Assembly (NCBI GenBank): GCA_013002345.1
Contig: JABDKH010000059.1
Coordinates: 1-53,182 of the forward strand
Length of the DNA: 53,182 nt
Direction: 5' to 3'
Source: Rhodothermales bacterium
GTDB lineage: Bacteria; Bacteroidota; Rhodothermia; Rhodothermales; JABDKH01
The notes beneath the pieces are model-generated. The model saw nothing but the letters and a program-made list of their open reading frames with translations, searched no databases and was not told where the DNA came from. Numbering within the stretch: position 1 is the stretch's first letter; every line of letters starts with the position of its first letter. The translations under genes were made by a program, and so were the position numbers. Positions 8,736-17,957 of this stretch are shown here, piece after piece.

Positions 8736-9470
8736 TTATACAATACCTGTCAATAGAATGGCGCTACAGGCAACGAGACACGCAGTTTCGGTGCGCAGGC
8801 GCCTTGGCCCAAGATGGACGGATTGAAATCCTTGCGCGATCGCCTGATCAATCTCGTCGTCCGCGAATCCTCCCTCCGGGCCAACCGCGATTGTCACGTC
8901 GCGATCGGACGCATCCAGGGCATTCGGGATGGACACGTCCCCATCACCGTTGTGGCAGACCAATTTGCGTGACGCTTCGGCGGCGGACAGAAATTCAGAC
9001 AGGCCAACCGGACCTTCCAGCAATGGAATTCGACTGCGCTTGCACTGCTTCATTGCGGCACGCATCAGCCGTGTGGAACGATCGACATCCACCCTTGCTC
9101 GCTCTGCCCTCTGAGTATCGAGCACGGTGACACGGCTGACACCGAGCTCCGTCGCCTTCTCGAGGATCATGTCGAAGCGCGACCGGCTCTTCAAACCCGC
9201 AACCGCAAGGTGAACGTAGGTCGAAGACTCCCCTACCCCCAGGCGGCGCTCAATAATGCTTCCACGAACCACGCCGCCATCGAGCTTATCCAGCGTCACC
9301 CTGTACCAGCCTCCCATCCCGTCCACGATCTGAATCTCGTCGCCCGTGCGCAAGCGCAGCACGCGTGAAGCGTGATGAGCTTCGTCGTCGCGAAGCGACA
9401 CCACCGCGCCGTCGAAGTCGTCCGGTGCCGCAAAAAAGAACGTCGTACCAGGCGCACTCTTGCTTCTCAC
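8736..9470 (-). CDS. rsmE: 16S rRNA m3U1498 methyltransferase RsmE
   Basis: An RsmE-family SPOUT methyltransferase of 244 residues that N3-methylates U1498 in helix 44 of 16S rRNA using S-adenosylmethionine. Seen: N-terminal PUA-like part with DEAHHASRVLRLRTGD; LKSRSRFDMILEKATELGV; the knot motifs IAVGPEGGFADDE and LGPRRLRTETA. I place the start at the GTG at 9470 (VRSKSAPGTTFFF), preceded by GAGG at a good distance. The frame continues upstream to 9566, but that would overlap the preceding gene and add a non-conserved basic peptide. It starts 28 bases after the outer-membrane protein gene ends, suggesting co-transcription. Confidence 0.93.
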   Translation of the reverse strand: MRSKSAPGTTFFFAAPDDFDGAVVSLRDDEAHHASRVLRLRTGDEIQIVDGMGGWYRVTLDKLDGGVVRGSIIERRLGVGESSTYVHLAVAGLKSRSRFDMILEKATELGVSRVTVLDTQRAERARVDVDRSTRLMRAAMKQCKRSRIPLLEGPVGLSEFLSAAEASRKLVCHNGDGDVSIPNALDASDRDVTIAVGPEGGFADDEIDQAIAQGFQSVHLGPRRLRTETACLVACSAILLTGIV

Positions 9471-9498
9471 AGATGCCTCACTTTGTACCCCACGGAAA

Positions 9499-11244
9499 CT
9501 ACAGGCTGAACGACAACCCGACGTGAACCCGCCCGTCCACCGGACTGTCCGAGTCGTTGAACGCATACGTCGCGTTGATCAAGCCCACGACAGTGCGGAA
9601 CTGCATTCCAAAACCGAATCCCGGGAGGATTTGCCTGACCGCCTCCAGCTCCGGAGTCTCCGGCACCTCCAGGATTCCCATGTCCGTAAAAACGAACGCA
9701 TACGCATAGCGATCCAACTGATAACGATATTCGATTACGGCGCGGCCTGCCATCCGCCCGAGAAACTGCTCTTCGTTGTATCCGCGCAGCGAGTTTGCTC
9801 CGCCGAATCGAATCAGGTCGCTTTCGTCATACTCATCGCTGAAAACAAGTCGTGCGTCGACACCGAGGGCCACGACCTGCCGTTGGAAGATCGGTACATA
9901 GTATCGTGCTTCCACCCGGAGCCTTTCCTGACCCGACCTCGTGCGCTCGGTCAAGGTGTCTCCTGAAACATCGGCGCGCCGTCCCGTGCGGTTCTTGTTT
10001 CCTCTCTCGAACATCGTCTCCACAGCCAGACCGCGTCGCGGATTCACCGGCCAGTCAACGGACTCGAATCGAATGCCAAGGCCGACAAACGACGCGGTGG
10101 ATCTCGGAATTCGCTGGGTCCCGGCTCGAAGACGCAAGCCAGCCTGCCCCGGCTTCGTGACCTCTCGACTTGCCCCCGCCACCACTCTGAGATTTCTGCT
10201 CAGGCTGTAGCTGAGATTGAGCGCGTATCGCTGCTGGTCGTATGTCGAATCCTGCTGCACTCCATTGAATCGACCCTCGAGTCCAAGCGGAATCCGCAGA
10301 ATACCTGGATCGGCGAAGCCAACATCCACAGTGCTGACACGACCCGGGAGCCGATTCAGTCTGAGATCGAAGGATCGGCCGCCACCGAACAGATTCCTCA
10401 GATCCAGACGTCCGGTCCCAACGAGTCCGCCGCTCTGCACGGCCGAGGTTCGCGGCGTGTAACCCATTACAAGATCAAAGCTGCCGGGGGCACCTTCTTC
10501 AATCGGTATGACCACAATCACGCTTCCCTCGCGGCCGCGTGCCAGCGTCGGACGACCCACTTCATCAAAGAAATCTGTTGCGAGCAGCGATCTGCGAATC
10601 TCCTCTGGATCGAAATCCGTCAGCGTTCGCCCCGGCCGCATTCCGGTAATCCTGCCAACGTATCCGGGCTTCGTTCGAACGGCTCCGGGTAGTTGTATCT
10701 GATCAAGCAGCATCGAGTCACCCGGATTCAGTTCCAGGGTCAGTCGTACCCGCTGGTTGTCGCCGGGCACCAACTCGACTCCGGCGATCCGTGCCTCTGC
10801 GAACGGGTATCCGGCGCGGTTGTACGCATCCAGCAGGAAGACAAGATCCTGCTCAACAACGGAAGGGACGAATGGATCTCCCAAGCGGACGCGAAGGAAC
10901 TCCTCCGGATCGTCTATGCCGCCCTGGCTCGATGCCTCGATTCGGATCTCACCGATGCGCACCAGAGAGCCCCTGCTTAAGTAGATCGCCGGTGAAGATC
11001 CGTAAACAACGGAATCGAGCCGCGCATACAGAAAGCCACGTGTTCTGATTCTGTCGACTTCGCGACGGCCCTCAACTTCCAGCGAATCGAGTGGAAACGA
11101 AGCGGGCAGCGACCGGTTTACCTGACGACCATCGACAAAGATTCTGACCGCCCCGACCTGTACTCTGCCCGTCGGCTGAGCCGCCGCCACCGAACATGAT
11201 GCGATTATTCCTGCCAATACCACGCCGAGGCTCCATCGCTGCAT
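9499..11244 (-). CDS. BamA/TamA-family outer-membrane protein (POTRA plus beta-barrel)
   Basis: A 581-residue Omp85-superfamily protein. The start at 11244 gives a clear signal peptide (MQRWSLGVVLAGIIASCSVA then AAQ). About residues 75-235 hold POTRA-like units (LDAYNRAGYPFAEARIAGVE, SLLATDFFDEVGRPTLARG). The remainder alternates short amphipathic strands typical of a surface-antigen barrel, with the conserved GGANSLRGYNEEQFLG motif (the RGF/RGY barrel-lock region) and a terminal strand ending LSFSL. Such proteins insert or export proteins at the outer membrane. The short POTRA region argues for a TamA- or patatin-like accessory member rather than the essential BamA, which normally has five POTRA domains. 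The frame extends to 11331, but the signal peptide decides the start. First gene of the run leading to rsmE. Confidence 0.85.
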   Translation of the reverse strand: MQRWSLGVVLAGIIASCSVAAAQPTGRVQVGAVRIFVDGRQVNRSLPASFPLDSLEVEGRREVDRIRTRGFLYARLDSVVYGSSPAIYLSRGSLVRIGEIRIEASSQGGIDDPEEFLRVRLGDPFVPSVVEQDLVFLLDAYNRAGYPFAEARIAGVELVPGDNQRVRLTLELNPGDSMLLDQIQLPGAVRTKPGYVGRITGMRPGRTLTDFDPEEIRRSLLATDFFDEVGRPTLARGREGSVIVVIPIEEGAPGSFDLVMGYTPRTSAVQSGGLVGTGRLDLRNLFGGGRSFDLRLNRLPGRVSTVDVGFADPGILRIPLGLEGRFNGVQQDSTYDQQRYALNLSYSLSRNLRVVAGASREVTKPGQAGLRLRAGTQRIPRSTASFVGLGIRFESVDWPVNPRRGLAVETMFERGNKNRTGRRADVSGDTLTERTRSGQERLRVEARYYVPIFQRQVVALGVDARLVFSDEYDESDLIRFGGANSLRGYNEEQFLGRMAGRAVIEYRYQLDRYAYAFVFTDMGILEVPETPELEAVRQILPGFGFGMQFRTVVGLINATYAFNDSDSPVDGRVHVGLSFSL

Positions 11245-11303
11245 CAAGTGGCGGGCACGGGCTCCTCCGATTGTGGCTTGGCGTTTTCGCACGATTCGGT
11301 TGG

Positions 11304-11660
11304 ATGGGAATACTGACAGGCGTGATTGCACTTTCGGCGTGGGCTGGAAACGCGCCAGTCGATGAGGCGGTCCGCGCGCCGGGCGAAAAAGACGTCTTTC
11401 ATGTAACGAGTATCGACTCGCTTTCCTACGCCGTGAAGGCCGGCGCGCTGCTCATCACCCATCTGCCGGACTCCGTCGGTGGCCAACCGGTTGACGTCTA
11501 CGAAAGCTTACTCATCCCGGCTCGCAGCTGGCGCAGCGGCCCGGCTTTCTTCTGGCAGACAAAGATTGGGGATGACGGCACGCACACCCTGCTCTTCCGT
11601 GCGATCAGTCGAGGCCTGACCGTCGACACGCTGACGGTCACCGTAGATGTAATCCCCTGA
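11304..11660 (+). CDS. Small exported protein with predicted Ig-like/beta-sandwich fold
   Basis: A 118-residue hypothetical protein. The ATG at 11304 gives a hydrophobic N-terminus (MGILTGVIALSAWAGNAP) that looks like a signal peptide; the frame extends further upstream to 11196, overlapping the divergent gene's signal sequence, so the shorter form is preferred. The rest is rich in beta-strand pattern (SYAVKAGALLITHLP, FFWQTKIGDDGTHTLLFRA, LTVDTLTVTVDV), typical of Ig-like or cadherin-like domains in cell-surface proteins. No catalytic motif is seen. It lies between the divergent outer-membrane protein gene and mutY, one base apart from the latter. Function unknown. Confidence 0.6.
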   Translation: MGILTGVIALSAWAGNAPVDEAVRAPGEKDVFHVTSIDSLSYAVKAGALLITHLPDSVGGQPVDVYESLLIPARSWRSGPAFFWQTKIGDDGTHTLLFRAISRGLTVDTLTVTVDVIP

Positions 11661-11661
11661 G

Positions 11662-12780
11662 TTGGTGGACGTCGCAGAACAAATCCAGACGGTCCGCGAG
11701 CGACTTGTGCCGTGGTTTAACAACGTTGCACGTGACCTGCCATGGCGGCGGACTAAGGACCCGTATCGCATCTGGCTGTCGGAAATCATGTTGCAGCAAA
11801 CGAGGGTCGATCAGGCCGAGTCATATTACAATCGATTCGCGTCGAATTACCCTACCATTGATTCACTGGCGGCTGCACAACTCGATGGTGTGCTCCGGGA
11901 CTGGGAAGGACTGGGATACTATGCGAGAGCGCGCAACATGCACAGGGCGGCGCAGCTGATCGTCCGTGAGATGGACTCGGTATTCCCTGCTGACCACAAA
12001 AGCGTTATTGGTCTGCCCGGAGTGGGGCCGTACACGGCCGCTGCGATCATGTCGATTGCATACGGTGAACCCTACGCTGTCGTAGACGGGAATGTGACGC
12101 GAGTGATCAGTCGCTTGTTTGAGATCGGTGACGATCCCTCGTCCTCAAAGGGAAAGAATCTTATCCAGCAACTCGCCGATGACCTGCTCGACGAGCGAGA
12201 CCCCGGGCGTTTCAACGAGGCGATAATGGAGCTCGGTGCTACGGTATGTGCGCCGCGCAATCCACAGTGTGACGAGTGCCCGGTCAATAGTGCGTGCGCG
12301 GCGTTTGCGAGCGGGCGGACCGCTGAATTTCCCATTCGCCGAAAAAGAAGGCCGGTGCCTCACCACCAAATCGCCGTCGCCGTTCTCGTGGACGACGACA
12401 GAGTCTTCATTCAGAAACGTGCCGAAGATGGACTGCTCGGGGGCCTGTGGGAATTTCCTGGAGGGAAGATTGAGGGCGGCGAATCCCCCGAAGAGGGATG
12501 CCGGCGAGAAGTACGTGAGGAGCTGGGGGTGGAAGTTGAGACGGGCGCCGCACTGAGCACCATCGAACATGCGTACAGTCACTTCAAGGTGACCCTGCAT
12601 CCGTTTGTGTGCCGGCTTGTGGCCGGTGATCCTGTGAGCACGCTGGACTCCCGCTGGGCCCGTTTTGACGAACTGGACAGCTACGCCTTCCCCAGGGCGA
12701 ATCGGCGACTGATTGAACTCCTCATTGCACACCGGTCCGGTACTTCTGGACTGCCAGGCGGCGGCGCGGTACTTTCCTGA
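11662..12780 (+). CDS. mutY: A/G-specific adenine DNA glycosylase MutY with complete C-terminal Nudix box
   Basis: A base-excision repair enzyme that removes adenine opposite 8-oxoguanine; 372 residues. Glycosylase domain about 1-225: catalytic E41 in WLSEIMLQQTRV, helix-hairpin-helix LPGVGPYTAAAI, catalytic D142 in VVDGNVTRV. The 4Fe-4S ligands are C196, C203, C206 and C212 (C-x6-C-x2-C-x5-C). The C-terminal domain (about 232-360) recognises 8-oxoG and here matches the whole Nudix consensus Gx5Ex7REUxEExGU (G268, E274, R282, E283, E286, E287, G289), so a MutT-like hydrolase activity is conceivable. TTG at 11662 or GTG at 11665 as start, right after the previous stop. Confidence 0.95.
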   Translation: MVDVAEQIQTVRERLVPWFNNVARDLPWRRTKDPYRIWLSEIMLQQTRVDQAESYYNRFASNYPTIDSLAAAQLDGVLRDWEGLGYYARARNMHRAAQLIVREMDSVFPADHKSVIGLPGVGPYTAAAIMSIAYGEPYAVVDGNVTRVISRLFEIGDDPSSSKGKNLIQQLADDLLDERDPGRFNEAIMELGATVCAPRNPQCDECPVNSACAAFASGRTAEFPIRRKRRPVPHHQIAVAVLVDDDRVFIQKRAEDGLLGGLWEFPGGKIEGGESPEEGCRREVREELGVEVETGAALSTIEHAYSHFKVTLHPFVCRLVAGDPVSTLDSRWARFDELDSYAFPRANRRLIELLIAHRSGTSGLPGGGAVLS

Positions 12781-12802
12781 AGCACGAACTACAGCGTAAG
12801 CG

Positions 12803-13342
12803 ATGGACTTTTTTGATCTGTTGATACTGGCGGCACTGGCTCTTCCCGCCCTGTTCCGCTGGTTCGGGAACCAGACCAAGGGTAAGCAGACACCCACGTC
12901 GGCACCACCCGTGGACGACAGGCCCGAGTACGAAGAGGCTGAGGAGTCTGAATTCGCACGTGCTATTCGAGAAATCAGCGAGGCGCTTGGTGGGCAGGAG
13001 CCGGAGTCGCGCCCTGCGGAGCGGACGGAGTATTTCCCCGACGAATTCGGACCGAAGCACGAAGCGGCGACCGGTAGCGGGTTCACGCGTGAAGAATCGT
13101 TCGAAAGAGCACCGTCCAGTTCCCACACGCCCGCGGCCGCCGTTCCGTTCAAGTCTCTGAAGCTTGCGCGTATCGAGACACCCGAACTTGAGGAAGTCAT
13201 TCCGGAACAGCGAGCGACAGCAGCCGACGGAGTCGTCGCGCTGTTACGCTCTCGGCGCTCGGCACGTGACGCAGTGATGTTATCAGAGGTGCTGAGACCT
13301 CCACTCGCCCTTCGGCGTCAGTCGCCCGACGAACGAATCTAG
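12803..13342 (+). CDS. Small membrane-anchored protein of unknown function
   Basis: A 179-residue protein I do not recognise. The N-terminus MDFFDLLILAALALPALFRW is a single hydrophobic segment, followed by a basic patch and a long acidic, low-complexity middle (EYEEAEESEFARAIREISEA). The C-terminus has a compact conserved-looking motif, SRRSARDAVMLSEVLRPPLA, of the type that often ends small FCB-group envelope proteins. It is probably a bitopic inner-membrane protein with a cytoplasmic tail. It follows mutY by 22 bases, so it may be transcribed with it, and ends 23 bases from the end of the next convergent gene. Confidence 0.6.
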   Translation: MDFFDLLILAALALPALFRWFGNQTKGKQTPTSAPPVDDRPEYEEAEESEFARAIREISEALGGQEPESRPAERTEYFPDEFGPKHEAATGSGFTREESFERAPSSSHTPAAAVPFKSLKLARIETPELEEVIPEQRATAADGVVALLRSRRSARDAVMLSEVLRPPLALRRQSPDERI

Positions 13343-13365
13343 CCCGCCGGACGGCCATCGAGAGA

Positions 13366-13854
13366 TTATCCCTGGGGATAGGTCGGGTCGTCGCCGCCCT
13401 TCTTGAACACAGACGCTCCGATCGCTCCGCCAATGGCTCCAAAGCCCGCAGATAGTGCGACTCCGAACAGGGCCTGCAGCGCGAACTTGCCTGCTGTAAC
13501 GGTCTCCTCCATCTGTTCGACGAGCTGGTCATATGATTCCGGCGGCATCTGGTCTCCGAACCGGTCGAGAATGAACTGCATTATCGTGTGGTCCACGCGA
13601 ATGCCCGCCTGCATCAATGCGTAATCCAGCACGGCGCTGATCGCGGCGCCGATCAGCGCAACCGTCAGCCCGAGCACGGCTCCCTGGCCGCCCGTCAGGG
13701 TGATGCTGTTCGTAGAACTGTAGTGCCACACGGCGACGAGCGCTCCAATCACAACGCCAGCACAGCAGAGGCAGTTGATAAGCCCGAGGTAGGAAGTCGA
13801 CAGGACAGCGACGAGCGCCGATCCCAGAATGATCGATTGTTTCTTTTCAGGCAT
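13366..13854 (-). CDS. Small polytopic membrane protein, unknown function
   Basis: A 162-residue protein with four or so hydrophobic segments: one after MPEKKQSIILGSALVAVLS, one containing the NCLCCAGVVIGALVAVW cysteine cluster, one around VLGLTVALIGAAISAVLDYA, and a Gly/Ala-rich last one (ALSAGFGAIGGAIGASVF). A soluble loop of about 45 residues with DRFGDQMPPESYDQLVEQME separates the third and fourth. The start at 13854 is chosen because the upstream extension to 13941 is not membrane-like. Glycine-rich helices suggest oligomer packing. No family can be named with confidence. It is 87 bases downstream of the DUF2085 gene in the same direction. Confidence 0.6.
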   Translation of the reverse strand: MPEKKQSIILGSALVAVLSTSYLGLINCLCCAGVVIGALVAVWHYSSTNSITLTGGQGAVLGLTVALIGAAISAVLDYALMQAGIRVDHTIMQFILDRFGDQMPPESYDQLVEQMEETVTAGKFALQALFGVALSAGFGAIGGAIGASVFKKGGDDPTYPQG

Positions 13855-13941
13855 GGGTCCGGGAGGGATAGTCTGAAGAATTCGCGACGCGAGTGACAAA
13901 GCGTGTCGATCCAAGAAACGGCCGGACTCCGAGAAAAACAA

Positions 13942-14550
13942 TCAATTCGGAGCTCTCGACCCACCATCTTTGATGGAAGTGTTCGTGTCCGAAGGTTCCT
14001 TTGTTTCACGGCCTCCGGCGCCGACGCTCTTGATCACAACGCGGGCCAGAAAGTACCCGGCGACCAGGCCGAAAATGGCTCCGGTAATGAGCCTGCTGGC
14101 GGGTGTGTTGTGCCAGATTCCGGCGAAGTCCCCCGCCCAGTCGATTCCGAGCGGCGCGAGCGAGAGCAGAATCGCGAGTCCCGCCCGGTTGGACAGACAC
14201 CGATCCCACCGGCGAAGCCCGGCGAAAAGCAGGATGGCGACCGGTAGCGCCCCCCAGATGCCGACACACCGATGGCAGAGCGCGATCTGTTCGCCTGCAA
14301 AGTGAAACGACCGACCCGGCAGCTGATGACAGACCGGTCTATAGCCGGACATGATGAGCCCGCGCCAGCTATCACTCACGAGAGGTGGCAGAAAAGAGCC
14401 CGCAACCAGGACCCCGACGGCGAGACCGGTGATCGTAAGCCAGAGGATTTGCTTTGAATTGAGGCGCGGTGGCGAGCCGTATTTCGACCGCGGGATCGGA
14501 GCAGGAATGGGCACTAGACCGGTTTTCTTCGTAATTCGTTCACGGAACAT
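13942..14550 (-). CDS. DUF2085 membrane protein
   Basis: A 202-residue inner-membrane protein. The core motif VCHQLPGRSFHFAGEQIALC followed by HRCVGIWGAL matches the cysteine/histidine motif of DUF2085 (CHQ...R...C.RC.G), flanked by four hydrophobic segments. The conserved Cys/His set suggests metal or heme binding, but no function has been established for the family that I know of. The N-terminus is basic and proline-rich (PIPAPIPRSKYGSPPR) and the C-terminal 25 residues are polar. It is divergent from groES, sharing an intergenic region of 149 bases that holds the CIRCE operator. Confidence 0.8.
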   Translation of the reverse strand: MFRERITKKTGLVPIPAPIPRSKYGSPPRLNSKQILWLTITGLAVGVLVAGSFLPPLVSDSWRGLIMSGYRPVCHQLPGRSFHFAGEQIALCHRCVGIWGALPVAILLFAGLRRWDRCLSNRAGLAILLSLAPLGIDWAGDFAGIWHNTPASRLITGAIFGLVAGYFLARVVIKSVGAGGRETKEPSDTNTSIKDGGSRAPN

Positions 14551-14591
14551 GGTAACGGCGAGATAGGTTCTACCCTACTACCAAGTTTGCT

Positions 14592-14615
14592 GCCCGGCAA
14601 AAATTTTTACCGGGC
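14592..14615. repeat. 24-bp near-perfect palindrome upstream of groES
   Basis: GCCCGG (14592-14597) and CCGGGC (14610-14615) flank an AT core of AAAAATTTTT, giving a palindrome with one mismatched pair. It abuts the CIRCE operator by two bases. As RNA it could fold, but the AT core also fits a protein-binding site or a promoter spacer. Confidence 0.6.
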
Positions 14616-14617
14616 GG

Positions 14618-14644
14618 TTAGCACTCTACACGCACGAGTGCTAA
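14618..14644 (+). promoter_or_regulatory. CIRCE operator (HrcA binding site) of groESL
   Basis: TTAGCACTC (14618-14626), nine bases, then GAGTGCTAA (14636-14644): an exact match to the consensus CIRCE inverted repeat. HrcA represses groESL from this site and is released on heat shock or GroEL titration. The hrcA gene is not in the window. It sits 55 bases upstream of the groES start. Confidence 0.97.
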
Positions 14645-14699
14645 CAAGTTGAACATCAGATGTACTCTCATAAATCAATGTAATTGGAGGAGTTGAGCA

Positions 14700-14990
14700 A
14701 TGGCCAGCATCCAACCACTCGGTGACCGAGTTGTCGTCAGGGCCCAGGCGGCTGAAGAGAAGACGGCCAGCGGCCTCTTCATTCCCGACACCGCCAAGGA
14801 AAAGCCACAGAAAGGCACCATCATCGCTGCCGGTCCCGGGCGCGTCGAGAACGGAACCAAGATCGACATGACGGTCAAGAAAGGTGATACCGTTCTGTAC
14901 GGCAAGTATTCCGGTACCGAAATCAGCCTCGAAGATGAGGAATATCTGATCATGCGGGAGACCGACATTCTCGGAATCCTCAAGAAGTAG
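14700..14990 (+). CDS. groES: Co-chaperonin GroES
   Basis: The 10-kDa lid of the GroEL folding chamber; 96 residues, the usual length. Seen: [20 protein letters not shown], the mobile loop ([19 protein letters not shown]), the GPGR segment, and a C-terminus [20 protein letters not shown] with a final ILKK. A good ribosome binding site GGAGG lies at about 14686-14690. It is the first gene of the groES-groEL operon, under the CIRCE operator. Confidence 0.97.
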   Translation: MASIQPLGDRVVVRAQAAEEKTASGLFIPDTAKEKPQKGTIIAAGPGRVENGTKIDMTVKKGDTVLYGKYSGTEISLEDEEYLIMRETDILGILKK

Positions 14991-14994
14991 CTGA

Positions 14995-16683
<1,689 letters not shown>

Positions 16684-16705
16684 TCCGTCGCCCAGCGACT
16701 TCAGG

Positions 16706-16739
16706 AAAGGCGGTGCCCGAATGGGTGCCGCCTTTTTTG
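16706..16739 (+). terminator. Intrinsic terminator of groESL
   Basis: A 13-pair stem, AAAGGCGGTGCCC pairing with GGGTGCCGCCTTT (two G-U pairs), with loop GAAT, runs directly into a T6 tract. It starts 23 bases after the groEL stop codon. Confidence 0.93.
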
Positions 16740-17077
16740 TTTACGGTCAATGAGTCGACACGCTGCGGATCGACAGACACATGGCGTCCACCCTGGCAGG
16801 CCACGCACTCGGTCGGATGGCCATGAATCCGCGAGTCGCCCGGTCGACGTAGCCGTTTAGTCGTTTGTCGGTCCTTACGTTGTTCAGGGTATTCCCGCCG
16901 TTGCGCCGCGTACTTCCACGCACAGCAGTCGTGGGTCTCATTTCGTATCTGAAACACCATTACAATCCTATTGAGGACCCTCGCCGCGCCTCCTCGAAGC
17001 AGGATACCCGTTCGTCAGTATTGAGCACGTCCAAGCGCGGCATGCAGGTCCCAGCCAGCTCCGCAAGAGGTATTGGT
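16740..17077. other. Non-coding stretch between groEL and a lipoprotein gene
   Basis: About 340 bases with no convincing gene on either strand. The frame of the following lipoprotein stays open back to 16865, but that translation (MSVLTLFRVFPPLRRVLPRT and onward) has no protein-like features and precedes a clear lipoprotein signal. It must contain the lipoprotein promoter, which I could not identify. Confidence 0.5.
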
Positions 17078-17638
17078 ATGAAAACCGTCTGCTTACTCTC
17101 CACAATGTTGCTCGTATTCGCACTGACAGGATGCAGCGAGACGATGCCAACTGAATCAGCCGTAGTCGCAGATGCCGAGGCATCTCAAGGTGGCGTCGCC
17201 GCCGGCGCTAGCGCGGCATACAAAGTCCAGCGAACCGTCGGACCGGTGGAAATCGTCTCGATAGAAGGTGTTGAAGAATATATCGAATGCCTGGACGAAA
17301 CTATGACCTGGCATGGGTTCGCTGACTACGTCATGGTCACGACTACCCTTCCTTCAGGGAATCAAATAGAGCATCTTAAACTCAACTACGATACCGCGTC
17401 TCCGCAATGGGGACAGGCACCAGAGTCGGGCATCTGGAGGCTTACAAATGGCGAGGACATCAGTCACACGGTCCGTAAACAAAACGGTCCGTCCGTGATC
17501 GACCACTTCCAACTCAATGAGAAGTATGCTAACCAGGATGGCGACAGGCTGCACCTCCGCGCCAGCTGGACGGGACATGAGGATTCGGAAGGAAACTTCA
17601 CACTCGCCCGATTTGTGTGGGATTGGAAATGCAATTGA
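17078..17638 (+). CDS. Secreted lipoprotein of unknown function
   Basis: A 186-residue protein starting MKTVCLLSTMLLVFALTGCS, a classic lipoprotein signal with the lipobox LTGC (cysteine about residue 19), so it is lipidated and held at a membrane. The mature part begins with an Ala/Gly-rich linker and then a beta-rich domain: TWHGFADYVMVTTTLPSG, LHLRASWTGHEDSEGN, and a final FVWDWKCN with a late cysteine that may pair with the Cys in YIECLDE. I do not recognise the family. It stands alone between groESL and the convergent sugar-phosphate mutase gene. Confidence 0.75.
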   Translation: MKTVCLLSTMLLVFALTGCSETMPTESAVVADAEASQGGVAAGASAAYKVQRTVGPVEIVSIEGVEEYIECLDETMTWHGFADYVMVTTTLPSGNQIEHLKLNYDTASPQWGQAPESGIWRLTNGEDISHTVRKQNGPSVIDHFQLNEKYANQDGDRLHLRASWTGHEDSEGNFTLARFVWDWKCN

Positions 17639-17957
17639 GCCGCCGCGATCAATCCTGAAGGCCGAGCCGACAGTGCCGAGCGCTGCAACCTCACGAACCG
17701 ACTTACATTGGTCGTCAGATAGCTTGTCCGGTCTTCTTCGTTTCGGGGTCGTTGTGCCGGGTCCGCAGCCCTCGCGGTAGCGGACCCGGTCGTTTCGAAG
17801 GGTGAACGAAGGAAGTGTCTCCCAGGACCCGTCCGGGCTCGCGCTCGGTCTTCCTGATGACCTGGATTGTCGGGGAGGAGGGCGTAGCCCCATCAGTTCA
17901 GCCCAACCCACCTTTCACGGCACCGCCAGCCACCACCGGCAACCACGGACCCACGTT
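17639..17957. other. Intergenic region between convergent genes, with one strong hairpin
   Basis: About 320 bases without a credible gene. It holds the GC-rich inverted repeat at 17757-17789 listed separately. The rest shows no repeat or RNA gene that I could recognise. Confidence 0.5.
17757..17789. terminator. GC-rich hairpin, possible terminator
   Basis: CCGGGTCCGC (17757-17766) and GCGGACCCGG (17780-17789) form a perfect 10-bp stem with a 13-base loop. Only a weak T run follows (TCGTTTCG), so termination is inferred from its place between convergent genes. Confidence 0.4.

Noticed and set aside
8738-8758. TTGACA and TATAAT-like sequences on the minus strand before the Nudix gene
   Set aside because: The two boxes are only seven bases apart, and both lie within the last codons of rsmE; spacing rules out a sigma-70 promoter.
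16865-17077. N-terminal extension of the lipoprotein at 17078
   Set aside because: The 71 extra residues would bury a clear lipoprotein signal peptide; the internal ATG with lipobox is a better start.
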